Of a stretch of DNA of 64,000 bases, positions 29,036 to 42,059 are shown piece by piece. The position numbers were made by a program, and so were the translations under genes. The notes beneath the pieces were generated by a model that was not told the origin of the DNA, made no database searches, and worked only from the letters and a program-made list of their open reading frames with translations. The stretch is from Zoroaster sp. YZ-2022 (lineage: Eukaryota > Echinodermata > Asteroidea > Forcipulatida > Zoroasteridae). The DNA is taken from positions 21,053,365 through 21,117,364 of the forward strand of contig CM055823.1 in the NCBI GenBank assembly GCA_029582265.1, read 5' to 3'. The first letter of the stretch is position 1, and each line of letters begins with the position of its first letter.

Positions 29036-31590
29036 TTTTGGGGGTGCAGAAAGCGAAAACTATCTTTAAAATCCACTTTTATGATGGTTTTCGGACTTTA
29101 TTTCCATTCTAAAAAAATCCTTTCCTTCAGAAAATAGAAGGATCCTATTATTAGGCACTTTCATGACGTCATACAATTCGTTGACCAGCCATGTAAACGC
29201 ACACACAGTGCTGACCCAAAAAGTAATGAAGTTTTACAAAAAATCATAACTAAAAAATAAAGCACAAATAATTCTGATCTTTCGAAATCGGCATCACCAA
29301 TATATATTCTCTATATATCCGAAAAATCTCTGCAAACAGATGAATACTTTTCGAGATATTCCATAAAATCCGACACAGTTGGGGCTGTGGAATCACCGCA
29401 TGTGAGAAAAATCTGCTCGGTCGACTGCGGCACGACATTTTTACTGATCGCTCAGTAATGATCGGAGGGACCCTCGGTTTTTGTCGGCAAATCCGGAAGC
29501 CCCCTTGGGACCAAGTGATGCCCTTTCGGGTTTTTCCGGATGAATGGAAGTTTATAGTAAATCTCTGTGAGTTGCCTTTGAATCAGTTAAGTCATTACGA
29601 AATGGTGCAGTTTTTAAGATTTTGTTCAAAAAAATTCTACTTGAAGTTTGCCGAGTTTGGGTGGGCAACTTATTAATAAGATTAAACACTTTCCTTTTAA
29701 AGAAATAACATTTCAGTTGTATTTGCTTTAAAACGGCAATCTATTTCGTGAAAACCTTACCATGCTTTTAAATATGAATATTAGTTTTACTTTTTGGTAA
29801 GTTTCGTAGTTTTTACTTTCAGATCTTTATGAGGGATTTAAAGATGATTGTTTATTGATTACCTAAGTTTCAGTTATTTAATTTCATGTTTTTAGGAGTT
29901 TGGTGCATAATTTTAGTGTTGTTTAAATTAAAATAAAATTATATTGTACAACCCCATTTTGTGAGGTTACCTCAAGAAAAATGACCTAATTATAGTGGAT
30001 AAATTGGATTTTTGAGGAGTTTATTTGAGCAAAAACTGTGATTTAATCTAAACAAAATAGGTCTTAATCAAAAGAGAACATTTCAAATGCAAATCAGTTG
30101 AGACTGTACATAAACTTCACAGAAGCACAAGAGTTCTCAATACCATTTTCAAGGATCCAGTCACAATTTTTAGTTTGAATAAACACTGTTTGTGTTCTAA
30201 GAAATTGTAGGTAAAGTCGAGTTACATATTGTTTATTAAAGTTATATTAATAGACGACCTTTAATTTACTCATAAAATAGTTTAAGGACTCAGTAGACCT
30301 TTATCACACTGCTGACATCTTTACCCAGTGACAGCAGTGATTGTACTAATTATAAAATTAACAGGGACCTCGCTATATTTCCTTCCAGCCTCGGTTTCGT
30401 AACATTGCATTGAATGGTAAGACAGCATAAATATGGCTGCAACATGATAAAGGTCTATAATCATAAAAATAATGAATCCTCAACAAAGTAGAACACTGAG
30501 CTACTTCATTTTGTTCATGATTGTCTCATATTGATCTTTTCTGTTTAATTGAATCTTTCAATGTCTGTACGTGAATTTAATTAACTTGTTTAATGAATGT
30601 AAGTAATTAAGACAGACCATTAATTATGCAAATTAGAATGGCATCATAAATCTTTAAAACTGAAAACAAAAATATCTTTATGAATGGTCTAGGGGTGATA
30701 CATGTATCATGATGTATGACATTACAAAATCATTTAAGTAACACTTACAACTATTTAAAAACCATTAAAAAGATGTCATATTTACCAATTTATTAATTAA
30801 TTAAAAATGCAAATTACGGTTAAAACTTTTTAAATGATAGATAGGCCTACAATGTGTTAACTAAAAAGTATGAGTGTACCGAAAATGAAAGAATTTGAAT
30901 AATTGTGGCTAATTCCTGGTGCCATTTTGTTTATAAAGAAAAACAAAAAAATTACCCTTAACATTTGGTCAAATTTTCGTGATATTTTTCATCATTCAAA
31001 CTCTTATAACAAAAACAAGTAGGTGGCCGATTTAAAAAAGAAAAAAGTTCCTGAATGCTTAAGTCATGCCCTTAAGTTTAACCGAAGTATAAGCTATAGT
31101 TTGAAGCTCTACTTGCAGCATAAACATTTGATGGAAAATGCCTAGGCCTCCATGGGCCTACTAACTATACATTGCCATTGCGCATGTATAATGACCGTGT
31201 TGGTCACTAACGTGGGACTTGACAAGATCAGACTGACAAACATGACAAAGTGACATGACTGAGGAAGACATTGTATACCACAAATGCCTGATTTTTCATA
31301 AAATAAATATCCTGGAATAATTTGAAGTAGCCTATGTCCATCATCATCCATATGTTCTCCCTTACCATGCTCACTGGGTAGATAAGATTACATTAGTTAG
31401 GGCTTTAGGCCTATTGCCTTGCCTGGCCCGGCCTTGGTACATGTATCATCATGGAGGAAAATCTATTTTTTCCTCCATGGTATCATCATTCATGATCATG
31501 GTCTAGGAGGAAAGGTTATATTATAATTAAATAATAAAAAGTGGCAATTGGATACGACATTCTACCCACCAAAACAATTGTGATTATAGC
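29036..31590. other. No gene recognised
   Basis: AT-rich sequence upstream of the nuclease gene. Open frames here are short, lack splice-site context and resemble no family. No clear repeat ends found. A first exon or promoter of the nuclease gene could lie here, but nothing in the sequence identifies one. Confidence 0.4.
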
Positions 31591-32730
31591 CCAGTGTTGT
31601 AGTCGAGACCGGATAGTTCGAGACCGAGACCGGAAGGTCCGAGACCAAGACCGAGACCGAGACCGAGACCGACCCGTCGAGACCAAGACCGAGACCATGA
31701 AGGCCCGAGACCGAGACCAAGACCGAGACCTGCATAAATAAAATTAATAACATAATAAAAGAGTCAAACAAAACTTTGTGTGATTTTGTGAACACTTTTA
31801 TTCTCATGAAAACAAGAAAAACAAGAAAAACAACAACTTTTGCCATTTCTTTGATCAGAAGTTTACATCCATCTAACAAACAAAGAAATCTTTTATCATT
31901 TGTGGCCCATTTTAACGAACACTTTCATTACATTTAAAAAACATCAGCATTCCCAACATCTCTGCCGACAGTCGTGCACGATGGGGGCGCATGATAATAC
32001 CACCCCTGCACATGGTGTCAAGAATCCAGTGATGCCCTGTTGCTTGCTGGTTTCTTTTAGACTTTTCCCTGACTGCAAGTACTCTTCATACCTTTTAAAA
32101 AGCAATAACAAATGATAACTTTAATTAAAACTTAAGGATAAGAAGATCACAAAAACTGGCACAACAAATTTGTAATCTTCACAGATGGGAGGGCAATTCA
32201 TATAGCAAGAAGCCTATCACCAAATAAACTTTATTTCACAAGGACATGTCTAAAACCACAATGAACGTGGACTGATGATTGACTTGTAAAGTTCACCCCA
32301 GGGAATCCAGCAGGGGAAAACAACATGACTTTACAAAGATTAGTTGATGACACCCCGACCCAGGAAGGGAAGGAACAAAACGTGTTGTGGTATTTATTAC
32401 TTTAAAAAAGTGGGTGACTCTTATTCATTAAATTTGAATAACAAATTCCAACAATTACAAAATAAATGTAGGCCTACTTACTTGGCTTTGTGCGCCCGGC
32501 TCAAGTGCCTGGTGAATGCCAAACTTGTTCCAGATCGTTCACTTATCCGAGTTGTTTTGGTGCAGAAATTGGACACTGCTGAATGCTTCTTATTCCCTGC
32601 CTTTGTGTCGGTGAATTCTTTGTGGTCTTTAAAACCAAACTTGATTACCGATAACGCGATGAGTTGCTTGACATATTGATTACTTCAAAACCTCGCGCAA
32701 AAAGTTTACAACTGTGTGCAGGAAGTACTG

Positions 32731-32781
<51 letters not shown>

Positions 32782-33214
32782 ACCACATGTGAATGCTTAA
32801 TAGATGTACAGCGGCGACAGCGTGCGTTCTTTCGAACAGGTAGTACATACACTTACACCTCGATCCCAAGTTTATCGAACCCTAATAAAGCCGCGTGGGG
32901 CATGAGTTGATGGTTGGATGACGATCGCACCACAGGGGGCGGGAAAGAAGTAGGCATCTACTGCACGTTTGGTAACAAAATGTGAAATCGTTTTACGTTT
33001 CAACGGAACCAAATAAAAACAACAACGAATAATCGATTATTTTCATGTGTTGCAAAGTGGTTAAAAAGGCTGGTCTCGACACGAGACCAGTCAAATCTTC
33101 GAGACCAGAGAGGTCCGAGACCAAGACCGAGACCACAGGGTATCGAGACCGAGACCAAGACCGAGACCAGGAAAAACCAGTCTCGAGACCGGTCTCGAGA
33201 CCTACAACACTAGC
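31591..33214. mobile_element. Element bounded by AGTGTTGTAG, GAGACC-rich ends
   Basis: Left end CAGTGTTGTAGTCGAGACC and right end GGTCTCGAGACCTACAACACT. Both ends (31601-31733 and 33072-33196) are arrays of CGAGACCAAGACCGAGACC. The interior holds no ORF I recognise and a (CA)n run. A related end occurs inverted near 41160-41262 (CAACACTGGCAG). Confidence 0.55.
32732..32778. repeat. (AC)n microsatellite, 47 bp
   Basis: Uninterrupted AC dinucleotides. Confidence 0.95.
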
Positions 33215-33411
33215 CATCCATAGGGGGCCTACTCACATTTTTATTTTCATAACATATTGCACCGACAATATTACACTTTGCTCGGTAGTTCGCAGATTTC
33301 ATCGGTGAATGCTTAACGTTTACTACATCATGTAACACACGTACATGTACATGTAGTTCTCGAAAACCGTCAATGCAACCATGGAGGAAGGACCGAAAAA
33401 TTATATCGTGT

Positions 33412-33697
33412 GCCGGTGTCACGGTCTCAGCTATCCGGCCGGCGTGCTCAGCTATCCGGATGACGTAGCCGGGCATGACGATCCGCACGTTCACTGCTCG
33501 TGGAGGCCGCCATGACAGTTCCAGCAAGTGTGTGTATGTATGATACACGTACATGTACGTACACTACACGACTCAGCACGGCATTAAAATGGACTACTTT
33601 CGTACGCTGTGCGCAGACATAGCATGACGTAATTTTACCATATTTGGTCATCCGGATAGCTGAGCACGCCGCGGATAGCTGAGACCGTGACACCGGC
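33412..33697. mobile_element. MITE with ~50-bp ends containing an internal repeat
   Basis: GCCGGTGTCACGGTCTCAGCTATCCG...GTGCTCAGCTATCCGGATGA is mirrored on the right. Each end contains CTCAGCTATCCG twice. Confidence 0.7.
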
Positions 33698-33789
33698 CCG
33701 TGAGGGCGCGGCGATGCCCAAGAGCAAGAGGGTAGCAAAACTTCCTCAAGTCCTTCCTTTATTAATTCATAGCTGAAAGAAGTTTACGT

Positions 33790-34940
33790 GAGTGACCAGG
33801 TGCACAGATGATCAGTATTCGATCATGCTGTATTTACAAAATAATTAACGACCAGAAAGTGTGAACAATTCCAGTTTTACATGTGTGTACGTCAGTCTAA
33901 CTTTGTGGAATAATGGTGTGTCTCGTCATGATAGGTTTTTGTTTTCTTTCGAAAAGGAAATAATTTTGATGAAAATATTTTGATGAAAACTAAAATGACT
34001 GGTTTAATTAATGGCAGGGAGAAAATTGTGAAAATTGTGTTTTACCATAATGATTTATTTGGAAAATTTTTGGAAAATGTTGGAAAAATAAGGTAACTTT
34101 TTGGGGACATTTTGGATCTGTTTTGGAGATTATTTACGAGTTTTTGGAATATTTTGGATTTAGTTTTAGAGAATTATTAACTGCACTGGTTACAAACAAA
34201 AAGACTCAAGGCTACAAGGGTCAATTAAAATTTATGACAATATCGTCACAATATCGTCACGATCAGAGCAGCGGGGTTGTGTGTATGTGGGGAAGTGGGG
34301 GGGGGGGCACCCCCAATAATTTTTCTCAGTCGGCATTTAGAGCTTCAGCAGTCGACAAATGAATTTAATGGTATTTTAGAGGTACGGTACTAGAACATAG
34401 GTAGGTCCAGAATAACATTTCAGTCGGCAAACCTAAAGCTATGGGTTTGCCGACTGCAAATAATATCTAAGCACTGAAGATTTGCCGAGTTGTTTTTAGT
34501 TTATAATACATTGTATTTTATTCATGGAAAGTGCTGCGGTTTCGGGTGGCAGTCCAAGGCGGGTGTCGCCATTTTAATTTAGTTTATTTATCTTTTCCTT
34601 ATCCCTACATAACATAAAATTTAAGATTTACTATACATTTGGAATATTAATGATGATCCTGTTTATTCCTATAATGGTTTTATTTAATTCGTAATGTTTT
34701 GTCAACTCAGTCTCTGTTATATCAGTAAAGGCGAGAGAAGATTGACATTTTCCCCGTCTTCATCTTTTATAGATTTGAGCGTAAAATACTGAGAGACCTT
34801 CAAATGCCGTTTCCTCTTCCCTTCAATGACCTACTAAAAATCGCACTTTTTCTAAGTCAAATTTATCATAAAATCCACGTCACAGGTTTAACTGGAATTG
34901 AACTTAATAATAACTTAACTGGAGCATAATACAAATCCCG
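33790..34940. other. No gene recognised
   Basis: AT-rich sequence; 34250-34275 is a fragment of the 119-bp satellite unit (ATATCGTCACGATCAGAGCAG), followed by a G-run. Nothing else is identifiable. Confidence 0.5.
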
Positions 34941-34949
34941 AGTCGATGT

Positions 34950-35275
34950 TATCTTCACCTGGCTATAAAATGGAACTCAAATATCGTTCATCTAAAAAAA
35001 GGTGTTGTCTCTATACCTACTACCGTACGAGAAATGATTTATCAACACATTCTGATTTCTTTGAATCAATTTTGATTGAAATTCAAGTTGAACATAATTT
35101 ATGAAAAAATATTATTGTTGGTTTAATTTATAAATTACCCGGCCTTAACATGACTGATTTTATAAATGATTTTTGAAACTCATCTCGTACAAATATCTAA
35201 TGAAAATAAAAATTGTTATTTACTTTGAAATTTTAATATAAACCTATTGAAGTATGAAAACCATAATTTAACCTG
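34950..35275 (+). pseudogene. LINE endonuclease fragment, decayed
   Basis: The plus strand reads, with stops and shifts, NDLSTHSDFFESILIEI, then NIIVGLIYKLPGLNMTDFIN and ENKNCYL. This matches the endonuclease region of jockey/CR1-type LINEs (VG.IYR.P....F...F...L). No reverse transcriptase nearby. Confidence 0.6.
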
Positions 35276-35518
35276 ACAATGACAAACCCACTAGAATTAC
35301 GCTCAATACAGCTACTCTACGTAGAACAGTAAAACAAAAAATCATAGGTGTAAACGTACATGTAGGCCTACGATACATTAGATACGCGTGATGTGCTATC
35401 GAGAAATGACCCCTTTACTCGATGATTTAACACTTTCTCAATGCAAATTGATAATGAGTATGATGCAAATATATAAATGTATAACTTCCGATGGATGAAT
35501 AAATAACCCGCATAAATG

Positions 35519-35816
35519 TGGCGATGTTGCGGGGTTGTAGGGTGATGTTGCGGGGTTGTAGGGTGATGTTGCGGGGTTGTAGGGCGATGTTGCGGGGTTG
35601 TAGGGTGATGTTGCGGGTTTGTAGGGCGATGTTGCGGGGTTGTAGGGTGATGTTGCGGGGTTGTAGGGTGATGTTGCGGGGTTGTAGGGTGATGTTGCGG
35701 GGTTGTAGGGTGATGTTGCGGGGTTGTAGGGTGATGTTGCGGGGTTGTAGGGTGATGTTGCGGGGTTGTAGGGTGATGTTGCGGGGTTGTAGGGTGATGT
35801 TGCGGGGTTGTAGGGT
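35519..35816. repeat. 21-bp minisatellite, ~14 units
   Basis: Unit GATGTTGCGGGGTTGTAGGGT, nearly perfect. G-clusters on one strand could form quadruplexes. Open frames in both strands are by-products of the 21-base period. Confidence 0.95.
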
Positions 35817-36709
35817 GTAAATCCCATGAGAATTAAGTCTGTGTTTTTAAAGTAAAGTGTTTTAAGTAAAGTATACTCTGTATGCATGAGGGCGCCCCTG
35901 CAAGATGTTTATAGCAAGATATCGGTGTCACTGACAGCTATTGGAGAAGTTGTTTTTTGGCTAATATTTACCAAAATAAATGGATATTTTTTGTAATTAA
36001 TTATTTCATTATACTGAATCAAGTCGAGAAGGTATATCATTCAGCAAAAATAATTATAGGCCTTAGGCTATATATAAATAAAAATAAATTAATATATTAA
36101 CATAAAACAATAAAATATTTTTACTTGGCGAAAACCAAGCATTCAGGAGCTGCGATTTATTGGAATTGATCACTGTCGGCGCTTTAAAGTCATATAGTGT
36201 CCCTTTACCAGCTTCCATATTAAGGACTCTTCTGGTCTTTGCGTTCCTTCACTGTCCAAATTTTTCCTAGCGAGGAAAGCCCTGCACTTTTAGGATAGAA
36301 ACAAGGCAGCTTCCCAAGCATTTCAAGGCAGCTTCCCGAACATTACCGGATCACAGTTCCGGCGAAAAGCCAAATTCCTAAATAGGGCGCAGACAGCAAT
36401 CGAACCAAGACCCCGGTGGTCTGAGGGGACAGTACCAGCGCACTATCGGATCGTGCTACGAGTACGTTGGTAGCTTTTGACTGCAATTTAAATGTGTTAT
36501 AGTATTAAAGGATATCAATTGGGTTTATTGTTATTTAAAAAAAAAATGGTCCAATGTCATAACTTGTGGTCCTTGACTTCTATTTTTGACTATTTCGGAT
36601 ACTAAAAAGTAGTCCCAATTTGCTTCCAAGCATCCAATAGGGCCCTTTTCTGAAATGGATGCTTGTTAGTGTTTTTGAACTATCCCCTATAATACACTTT
36701 TAGGAAGAC

Positions 36710-38095
36710 TTAGTCTCTACGACGAAAATTTCTGACATTGATCAGGGCCGACGTACTTAATAAACGAATACAGGATCGGTAATTTATACTTCTGTGGCAC
36801 TATATTAACGTGGCTTCCGTAGTGCCTTGACAGACAAAGAGGTCACGTTATCGTAGCTAGGGGGACAATTTTCAGTCACTTGCCACTCTGTACATGCGCC
36901 CTGCCTGGCTCTAGTCAGGGTTCTTTTGGGCACATGATTGTTTGGAGGAGATTTTTGTTCAGCAGTAACAGAAACCCTTAGCATCCTAACTAGATTTAAG
37001 TCGCTGCTTAAAACTTATCTTATGTCACAATTCTTCAAAGATGATGTATAAATTATTTGTAATTGTATTGTACATGTATCTTGGTACATAATTTTTTTCT
37101 ATGGGTGAGTGATATTGTTTGTATTCATGATTGTTCTTTGTTTCCGCGCCTTGACCGCCCAGCAGGGTGGATATGTGCGTGCTACAAATCTTTATTAGGT
37201 GTTCGGGTATGTGCCCGAAACACCTATTGTTATTGTTCGTTTGTTTTTTCTTCTCCATCTTCTTCTTCTCCCCATCGATTGTCTACAAAAAAAACACATA
37301 CTTGCAAACTTTACATGAACTTCAAACTTGGCATGTACTTAGAACTTAACGCGTAGATGAAATATGAGTTTGTGACGTCATGATGAGGTCATCAGATATC
37401 GAATTACGATAAATCAAAGTTTAATATTAAAACAAATCATATCTCAACAACCACAAGAGGTAAATTCACAGTTTTTGCACCATTGTATAGATTGTTAATT
37501 GTCAAAAAATATTTACACAAAGGTGACCCCAAATTGACCTTTACTTCCTGGCCAAACCGGAAGTCAAAGTTTAATATTTAAAAAAAATCATATCTCAACA
37601 ACCACAAGAGGTAAATGCACAATTTTTGTACCATTGTACAGATCGTTAATTGTCAAAAAATATTTACAAAAAGATGACCCCAATTTGACCTTACTTCCTG
37701 TCCAAACCGTAAGTCAAAGTTTAATATTTAAAAAAATCATATCTCAACAACCACAAGAGGTAAATTGACATCACGCAGACTTTCTGCCGTTGATCAGAGC
37801 CAACATACTTAAATTTGGTAAAATCACACTAATGGATTCACAAACTAATAAAGCATTGATACTTTCTACTTGTGTGTGGCACTGTAACTGTCTTTCGTAT
37901 ATACAGAGTGACTTGACTGACCTTGACAAAGAGGCCACATGCTATAGTGGCCAAGTTTCAATCACTTGCCACTCTGTACATGCGCCCAGGACACTTCTAT
38001 GCATTTGAACCCACTCTTGACTCTAGCTAGGTTGTTTTAGGAACATGATTGTTTGGAAGGGATTTTTGTTCAACAGTAAAAGAGAAACCATAGCC
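36710..38095. repeat. Diverged direct duplication flanking a LINE tail and a CTTCCGG element
   Basis: GACATTGATCAGGGCCGACGTACTTAA...TTGCCACTCTGTACATGCGCCC...ACATGATTGTTTGGAGGAGATTTTTGTTCAGCAGTAA (36710-36975) recurs at 37775-38090. Between them are the LINE piece and three copies of AAAAATCATATCTCAACAACCACAAGAGGTAAAT (37434, 37586, 37733). Confidence 0.65.
36980..37195 (+). mobile_element. LINE 3' end, plus strand
   Basis: TAGATTTAAGTCGCTGCTTAAAACTTATCTTATGTCACAATTC codes the last residues (RFKSLLKTYLMSQFFKDDV) of the same family as the 51-kb LINE and ends with its 3' UTR GCGTGCTACAAATCTTTATTA. Confidence 0.75.
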
Positions 38096-38225
38096 TCTAG
38101 CCAGTGGGGGCACGTTCCTGCAGGCGCCCGAGGCCGTAGTAAAACAAACATTGGAACTACTAGGGAAAGCATTGGAAAGTCTTTAATGAATTTCATTTCA
38201 AAATGCGCAATATAATCAAGACTGC

Positions 38226-38439
38226 AACAGCTGCGTAGACACGAGGGGGGTGGCCTACGGGGCACGATCCCCCCACAAATTTCCAGTGCCCCCCAGGTGC
38301 TCCCCACGAAAAGTCCTCATAGTGCCCCCCAAAAAAAACAGAAAAGAAAGAGAAAAGGAAAAAAAAACATACCCCTGGCCCCCCACTGAAATCCAATGCC
38401 CCCGTGCCCCCCACTGAAAATGTCCTGGCTACGCCGCTG
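38226..38439. mobile_element. hAT-like MITE, inverted copy
   Basis: Ends CAGCTGCGTAGAC (degenerate) and TGGCTACGCCGCTG; C-rich interior is the complement of 25107-25293. Confidence 0.6.
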
Positions 38440-38819
38440 GACCGCAAACAACTTCTTTGCTAAATGTCTTTTAGAAAGAAAGAATGTTGTAGAATGTTTT
38501 ATTTAATTGTTTGCATTAATTGTATTTATTGATGAATAAGTTTTTGTGCAGACGAAAAACAAAACCTTCAATGCATTTATGATTACTAATAATGCAGAAT
38601 ATGTTAACAAACCTTATAAAATGATATCGCATAAAACGAAAGTTACATGTCCTTATGTGTACGACATTAAAAAGCTACATTATCCACAACTATTTGAACA
38701 TAATATGGTAGCAAATTATTTTTCTAGGTTTTGTAAAATATAAATTAGATTCAGTAGCCTTGTTTGGAAAATAAAGTAACATTTGTACAAGACTTTTGAA
38801 ATTTGCACCGACCGAACTT

Positions 38820-38925
38820 TCAAAGTACTATCACTCATAATAATAATAATGTACACTTAGTAAAGTGCCAGTATACGCCAAGCATGACGCTTATGGCACA
38901 TAAATACAATATAAACTAGAATTTG
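38820..38925. repeat. LINE 3' tail, another family
   Basis: TAATAATAATAATGTACACTTAGTAAAGTGCCAGTATACGCCAAGCATGACGCTTATGGCAC has a trinucleotide tail plus a conserved 3' stem; no ORF. Confidence 0.45.
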
Positions 38926-39867
38926 GTATGTTTTAAATAAAAACACTAGGTGTTCGAGTTAACTTCCGGTTCAATCAAGTGAGCAGTTGATGACGTCATA
39001 ATCATATTTGTAAGTAAAGGTCATATCGGGTCAGTTGAATGTCATATATCTGATACATGAATACTTCCTCATGATCATGAACAATAACGTTAGTAACTAC
39101 TTTAGATCAGGATCATGTATAATTAAAATTACATAATAATGTGCTATGCTGAACACATTAACGTTATACTTCACACAAAAGTAACACACTGGATGTATAA
39201 GTTTTGAGGCTTTGCATGGTGGAATATCGATATCGTTTCGGTTTGCGGTAACACCATGTGTTTATCTCAACTAACGTGAAGCTGAGGTACAGGTTCTGAA
39301 AAGAACCGTATCGCACAACTATCTCAACCTTCGTTAATGTGAGAAAGGTTCCGAGGGAGAACCAATTTCGGGCAACTCGTTTTTCTCTACTGTCGCTAAG
39401 TGAGAAATATGGTTCAGGGAGAACCATGGGGACTTCACGGGTTAATATGGTTCAGGGAGAACCATGGGGACTTCACGGATGTATGTTATCATCACACTAA
39501 ATTTCATGAAATTCTGTTCGATAATTTCTGAGATAAGAACATTTTCCCTTATAAATACTGCCACTAGGGGCGCAACGATTTGTGATGACGTCATCAAACA
39601 TATTTTTTTAAAGATAAGATGTGACTAGTCACTTTATTCACAGAAGTCATACTCAAATTCCCTATCACATTGGCTGCAGACTATATAATAGTACTGCAGA
39701 ATGCTCGTTCTGTTGAACTTCCAGTTTGAACCGGAAAAAAGTCAACATTGGGTCATGTCTGTGTACGAAATGTCATATAATTCGAGGTCTCTACGATGAT
39801 GCAAAAATTGTTAATTTATCTGGTGTGGTTCATGAGATAATTTTTAAAATTATTAAACTTCTATTTA

Positions 39868-39990
39868 AAGATTTTTAGCGCGCACATATCCACCCTGCTG
39901 GGCGCTCAAGGCGCGGAAACAAAGAAAAAACCTGAATTACAAACAATATACAATGACAGCATAGGGAAAAAAAACAGAAAAAAAACATGA
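39868..39990 (-). mobile_element. LINE 3' UTR fragment
   Basis: AAGATTTTTAGCGCGCACATATCCACCCTGCTGGGCGC...ACAATATACAATGACAGCATAGG equals the 3' UTR of the 51-kb LINE in the same orientation. Confidence 0.8.
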
Positions 39991-40475
39991 TGTAATTCGA
40001 TATATGATGACGTCATTATGACATTAAATATATTCACCTTCATGTCAACGTAAACGTATTTGTGAGGTTATAAGTTAGTTTGAACGTTGCAAATATGGTT
40101 TGCTCTCCAGAAACGTTTCAGGACAACACTCGCATCCGTGGTGCCGCGTGCGACACAAGAGACTTGACAAGAGACTATTTACAGCTGCATGTCCACGTAA
40201 AGTTCATTTTGGCGTGTGACTCGAATTAAGACTACTGCCTCGTGCTCTATGTGTGCACAAAATGATAGGCCTATGTGTGGGAAATGACCTGTACAAATAC
40301 ATGTACAGTGCTTCAGAACATTTCCTCACTTAAACTTCCGGTTTCGACCGGAAGAAGGGGTCAGATTAGGGTCATGTCTGTGAACGAAATGTGACTGACT
40401 TCACGATCTTTAAGATGATGCAAAGATTGTGAAAATATCTTCTGTGGTTCACGAGATATGAATTTTTGAAATATA

Positions 40476-40703
40476 CATAACAGCAAAAGAAACGTCACCC
40501 CCTAAATTTTGATAACTCTGAGAACGTGTTTAGCTTATGCGTCCTCAGACGTCATGCATGACGAATTTTGAGGTCAACCAAATTTGCCACATTGTGTTCG
40601 TGTTACACTCCATACTCATAATATTCTTCATTAAACAAATTATATTAATTATAAAATGAAAATAATAAATATTTTTACGGGTGACGTTTCTTTTGCTGTT
40701 ATG
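40476..40703. mobile_element. Mariner-like MITE, TA target duplication
   Basis: TA-CATAACAGCAAAAGAAACGTCACCC at the left and GGGTGACGTTTCTTTTGCTGTTATG-TA at the right, 25-bp perfect ends. Confidence 0.8.
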
Positions 40704-41439
40704 TATAGGCCTATAATACAACTACATGTTAAGGTGTAAGTATGTGTTAAGTTTTAAGGTGCTGTGAACTTTGCAACTATCCTTTTTTGTTGGATAAGTC
40801 TAACAACATAAGGAGAAGAAAAAACAATCCAGAGTTGTTCGCGCTATAGCTCGAACACTTCAAAACGAAAAGCGCCGTAGCTGAACACCTAAGAAAAAAC
40901 ACCTAAAAAAAAAATTTAAAAAAAAAATAAAAATAAAAAAATAAAATAACAAGAAGCTCGAACACCTAATAACAAGAGGTTAAACAGAGAAACGAATGGG
41001 TTTTGAAGGATGATTTGAATGATGGCAGGGATTGTTGGCGAAATTGAAAAGGAAGATTGTTCCATTTGAAAGTCTATAATGCCATGAATTTCAGAATGTG
41101 CGCCTAGGGATTACCCTGTCAATGAGTGGAAAACTCATCATTTTATAATCTCAGAAAATCGTCTAGAGGTTTCGGTCTCGGTCTTGAACACAAAGGTCTC
41201 CCCATCCCCTCGACCAACGAGATCACAGTCTCGGACTTTGTTTGTATGGACTTCAACACTGGCAGCAATGCCCTCTGAGGATGCGCAGTGGCGCCTTCCG
41301 TGTCACGAACTCAGGATCTGGAAAAATCGGGGAACAATACAGTTCCACTAATTACTGTGACGTCAGCCTGTTACAGCAATGCTTTGATTGGGCACAGCAC
41401 TCAACATATCAACGTTGATTGTTAATTCCATGCCATTAT

Positions 41440-41830
41440 AACCATTATTATATCAGAGGTTCGCACGGACAGCTAACTAGATCTGAATTACATGCGGAAT
41501 ACTAACTAAACCGGAATAGGTTAAACGTCTTACATCCTACCACCGAGGTCCGGTTATTCGAACGAGCGTCGATCAGACGTTCTAAACTGAAGAACCTTGA
41601 TTTCCTAAAACGATCTGAGACTCTATTCTCATCCCGCCGGCCATCCAGCTCCAAGAAGCAGCAACATTTCACAGAGTCTGGAATTCTCCTGAGGACGATC
41701 AGAGCATACCTATCGAAACGTTGTAACCTCCAGTTCTTTTCAGAACTAATTACTACTCAATAGAGAATTTCACATGGTGTCACCGCAATTAGTCTTACTT
41801 ATCTTACCTCTTGGTGATTCTTGAAGCAGA
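41440..41830. repeat. Possible Penelope-like element 3' region
   Basis: TCTGGAATTCTCCTGAGGACGATCAGAGC...TATCGAAACGTTG followed by the repeat shared with 24940-25030. No intact ORF; the call rests on resemblance only. Confidence 0.3.
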
Positions 41831-42059
41831 CTTTCGACAGTTTCAAGGTAAGTGGGCAATAATTATTATTAAATAGGTTTTTTGGCCAAATTCGCCAATC
41901 GAGCGGTCACATTCGTTTGCGTGCCTTCGTATTAAAATAATTTTGCTAATCCGGTTGCTACCAGGGTTTGAATTCAATTTCGTCACGGTATTCAATTTCG
42001 GTACGGAACGTTTTGTGGTGCACATCCGTAATTCTATTTCGCCAGATTGGCTTGAATGA

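Larger units (their letters stand above)
38946..40968. mobile_element. ~2-kb element with AGGTGTTCGAG/CTCGAACACCTA ends
   Basis: Left AGGTGTTCGAGTTAACTTCCGGTT and right GAAGCTCGAACACCTA. The interior contains three CTTCCGGTTT...CCGGAA paragraphs followed by similar GTCATGTCTGTG.ACGAAATGT stretches. A LINE tail (39870-39985) and a mariner-like MITE (40476-40703) are nested in it. No transposase ORF. A related end occurs at 37195. Confidence 0.5.

Noticed and set aside
29458..29676. 72-codon plus-strand frame
   Set aside because: No family resemblance, no splice context, ordinary length for chance in this composition.
35438..35887. Open frames of repeated SPYNPAT / RGCRVML
   Set aside because: A 21-bp minisatellite; no start context or flanking exon.
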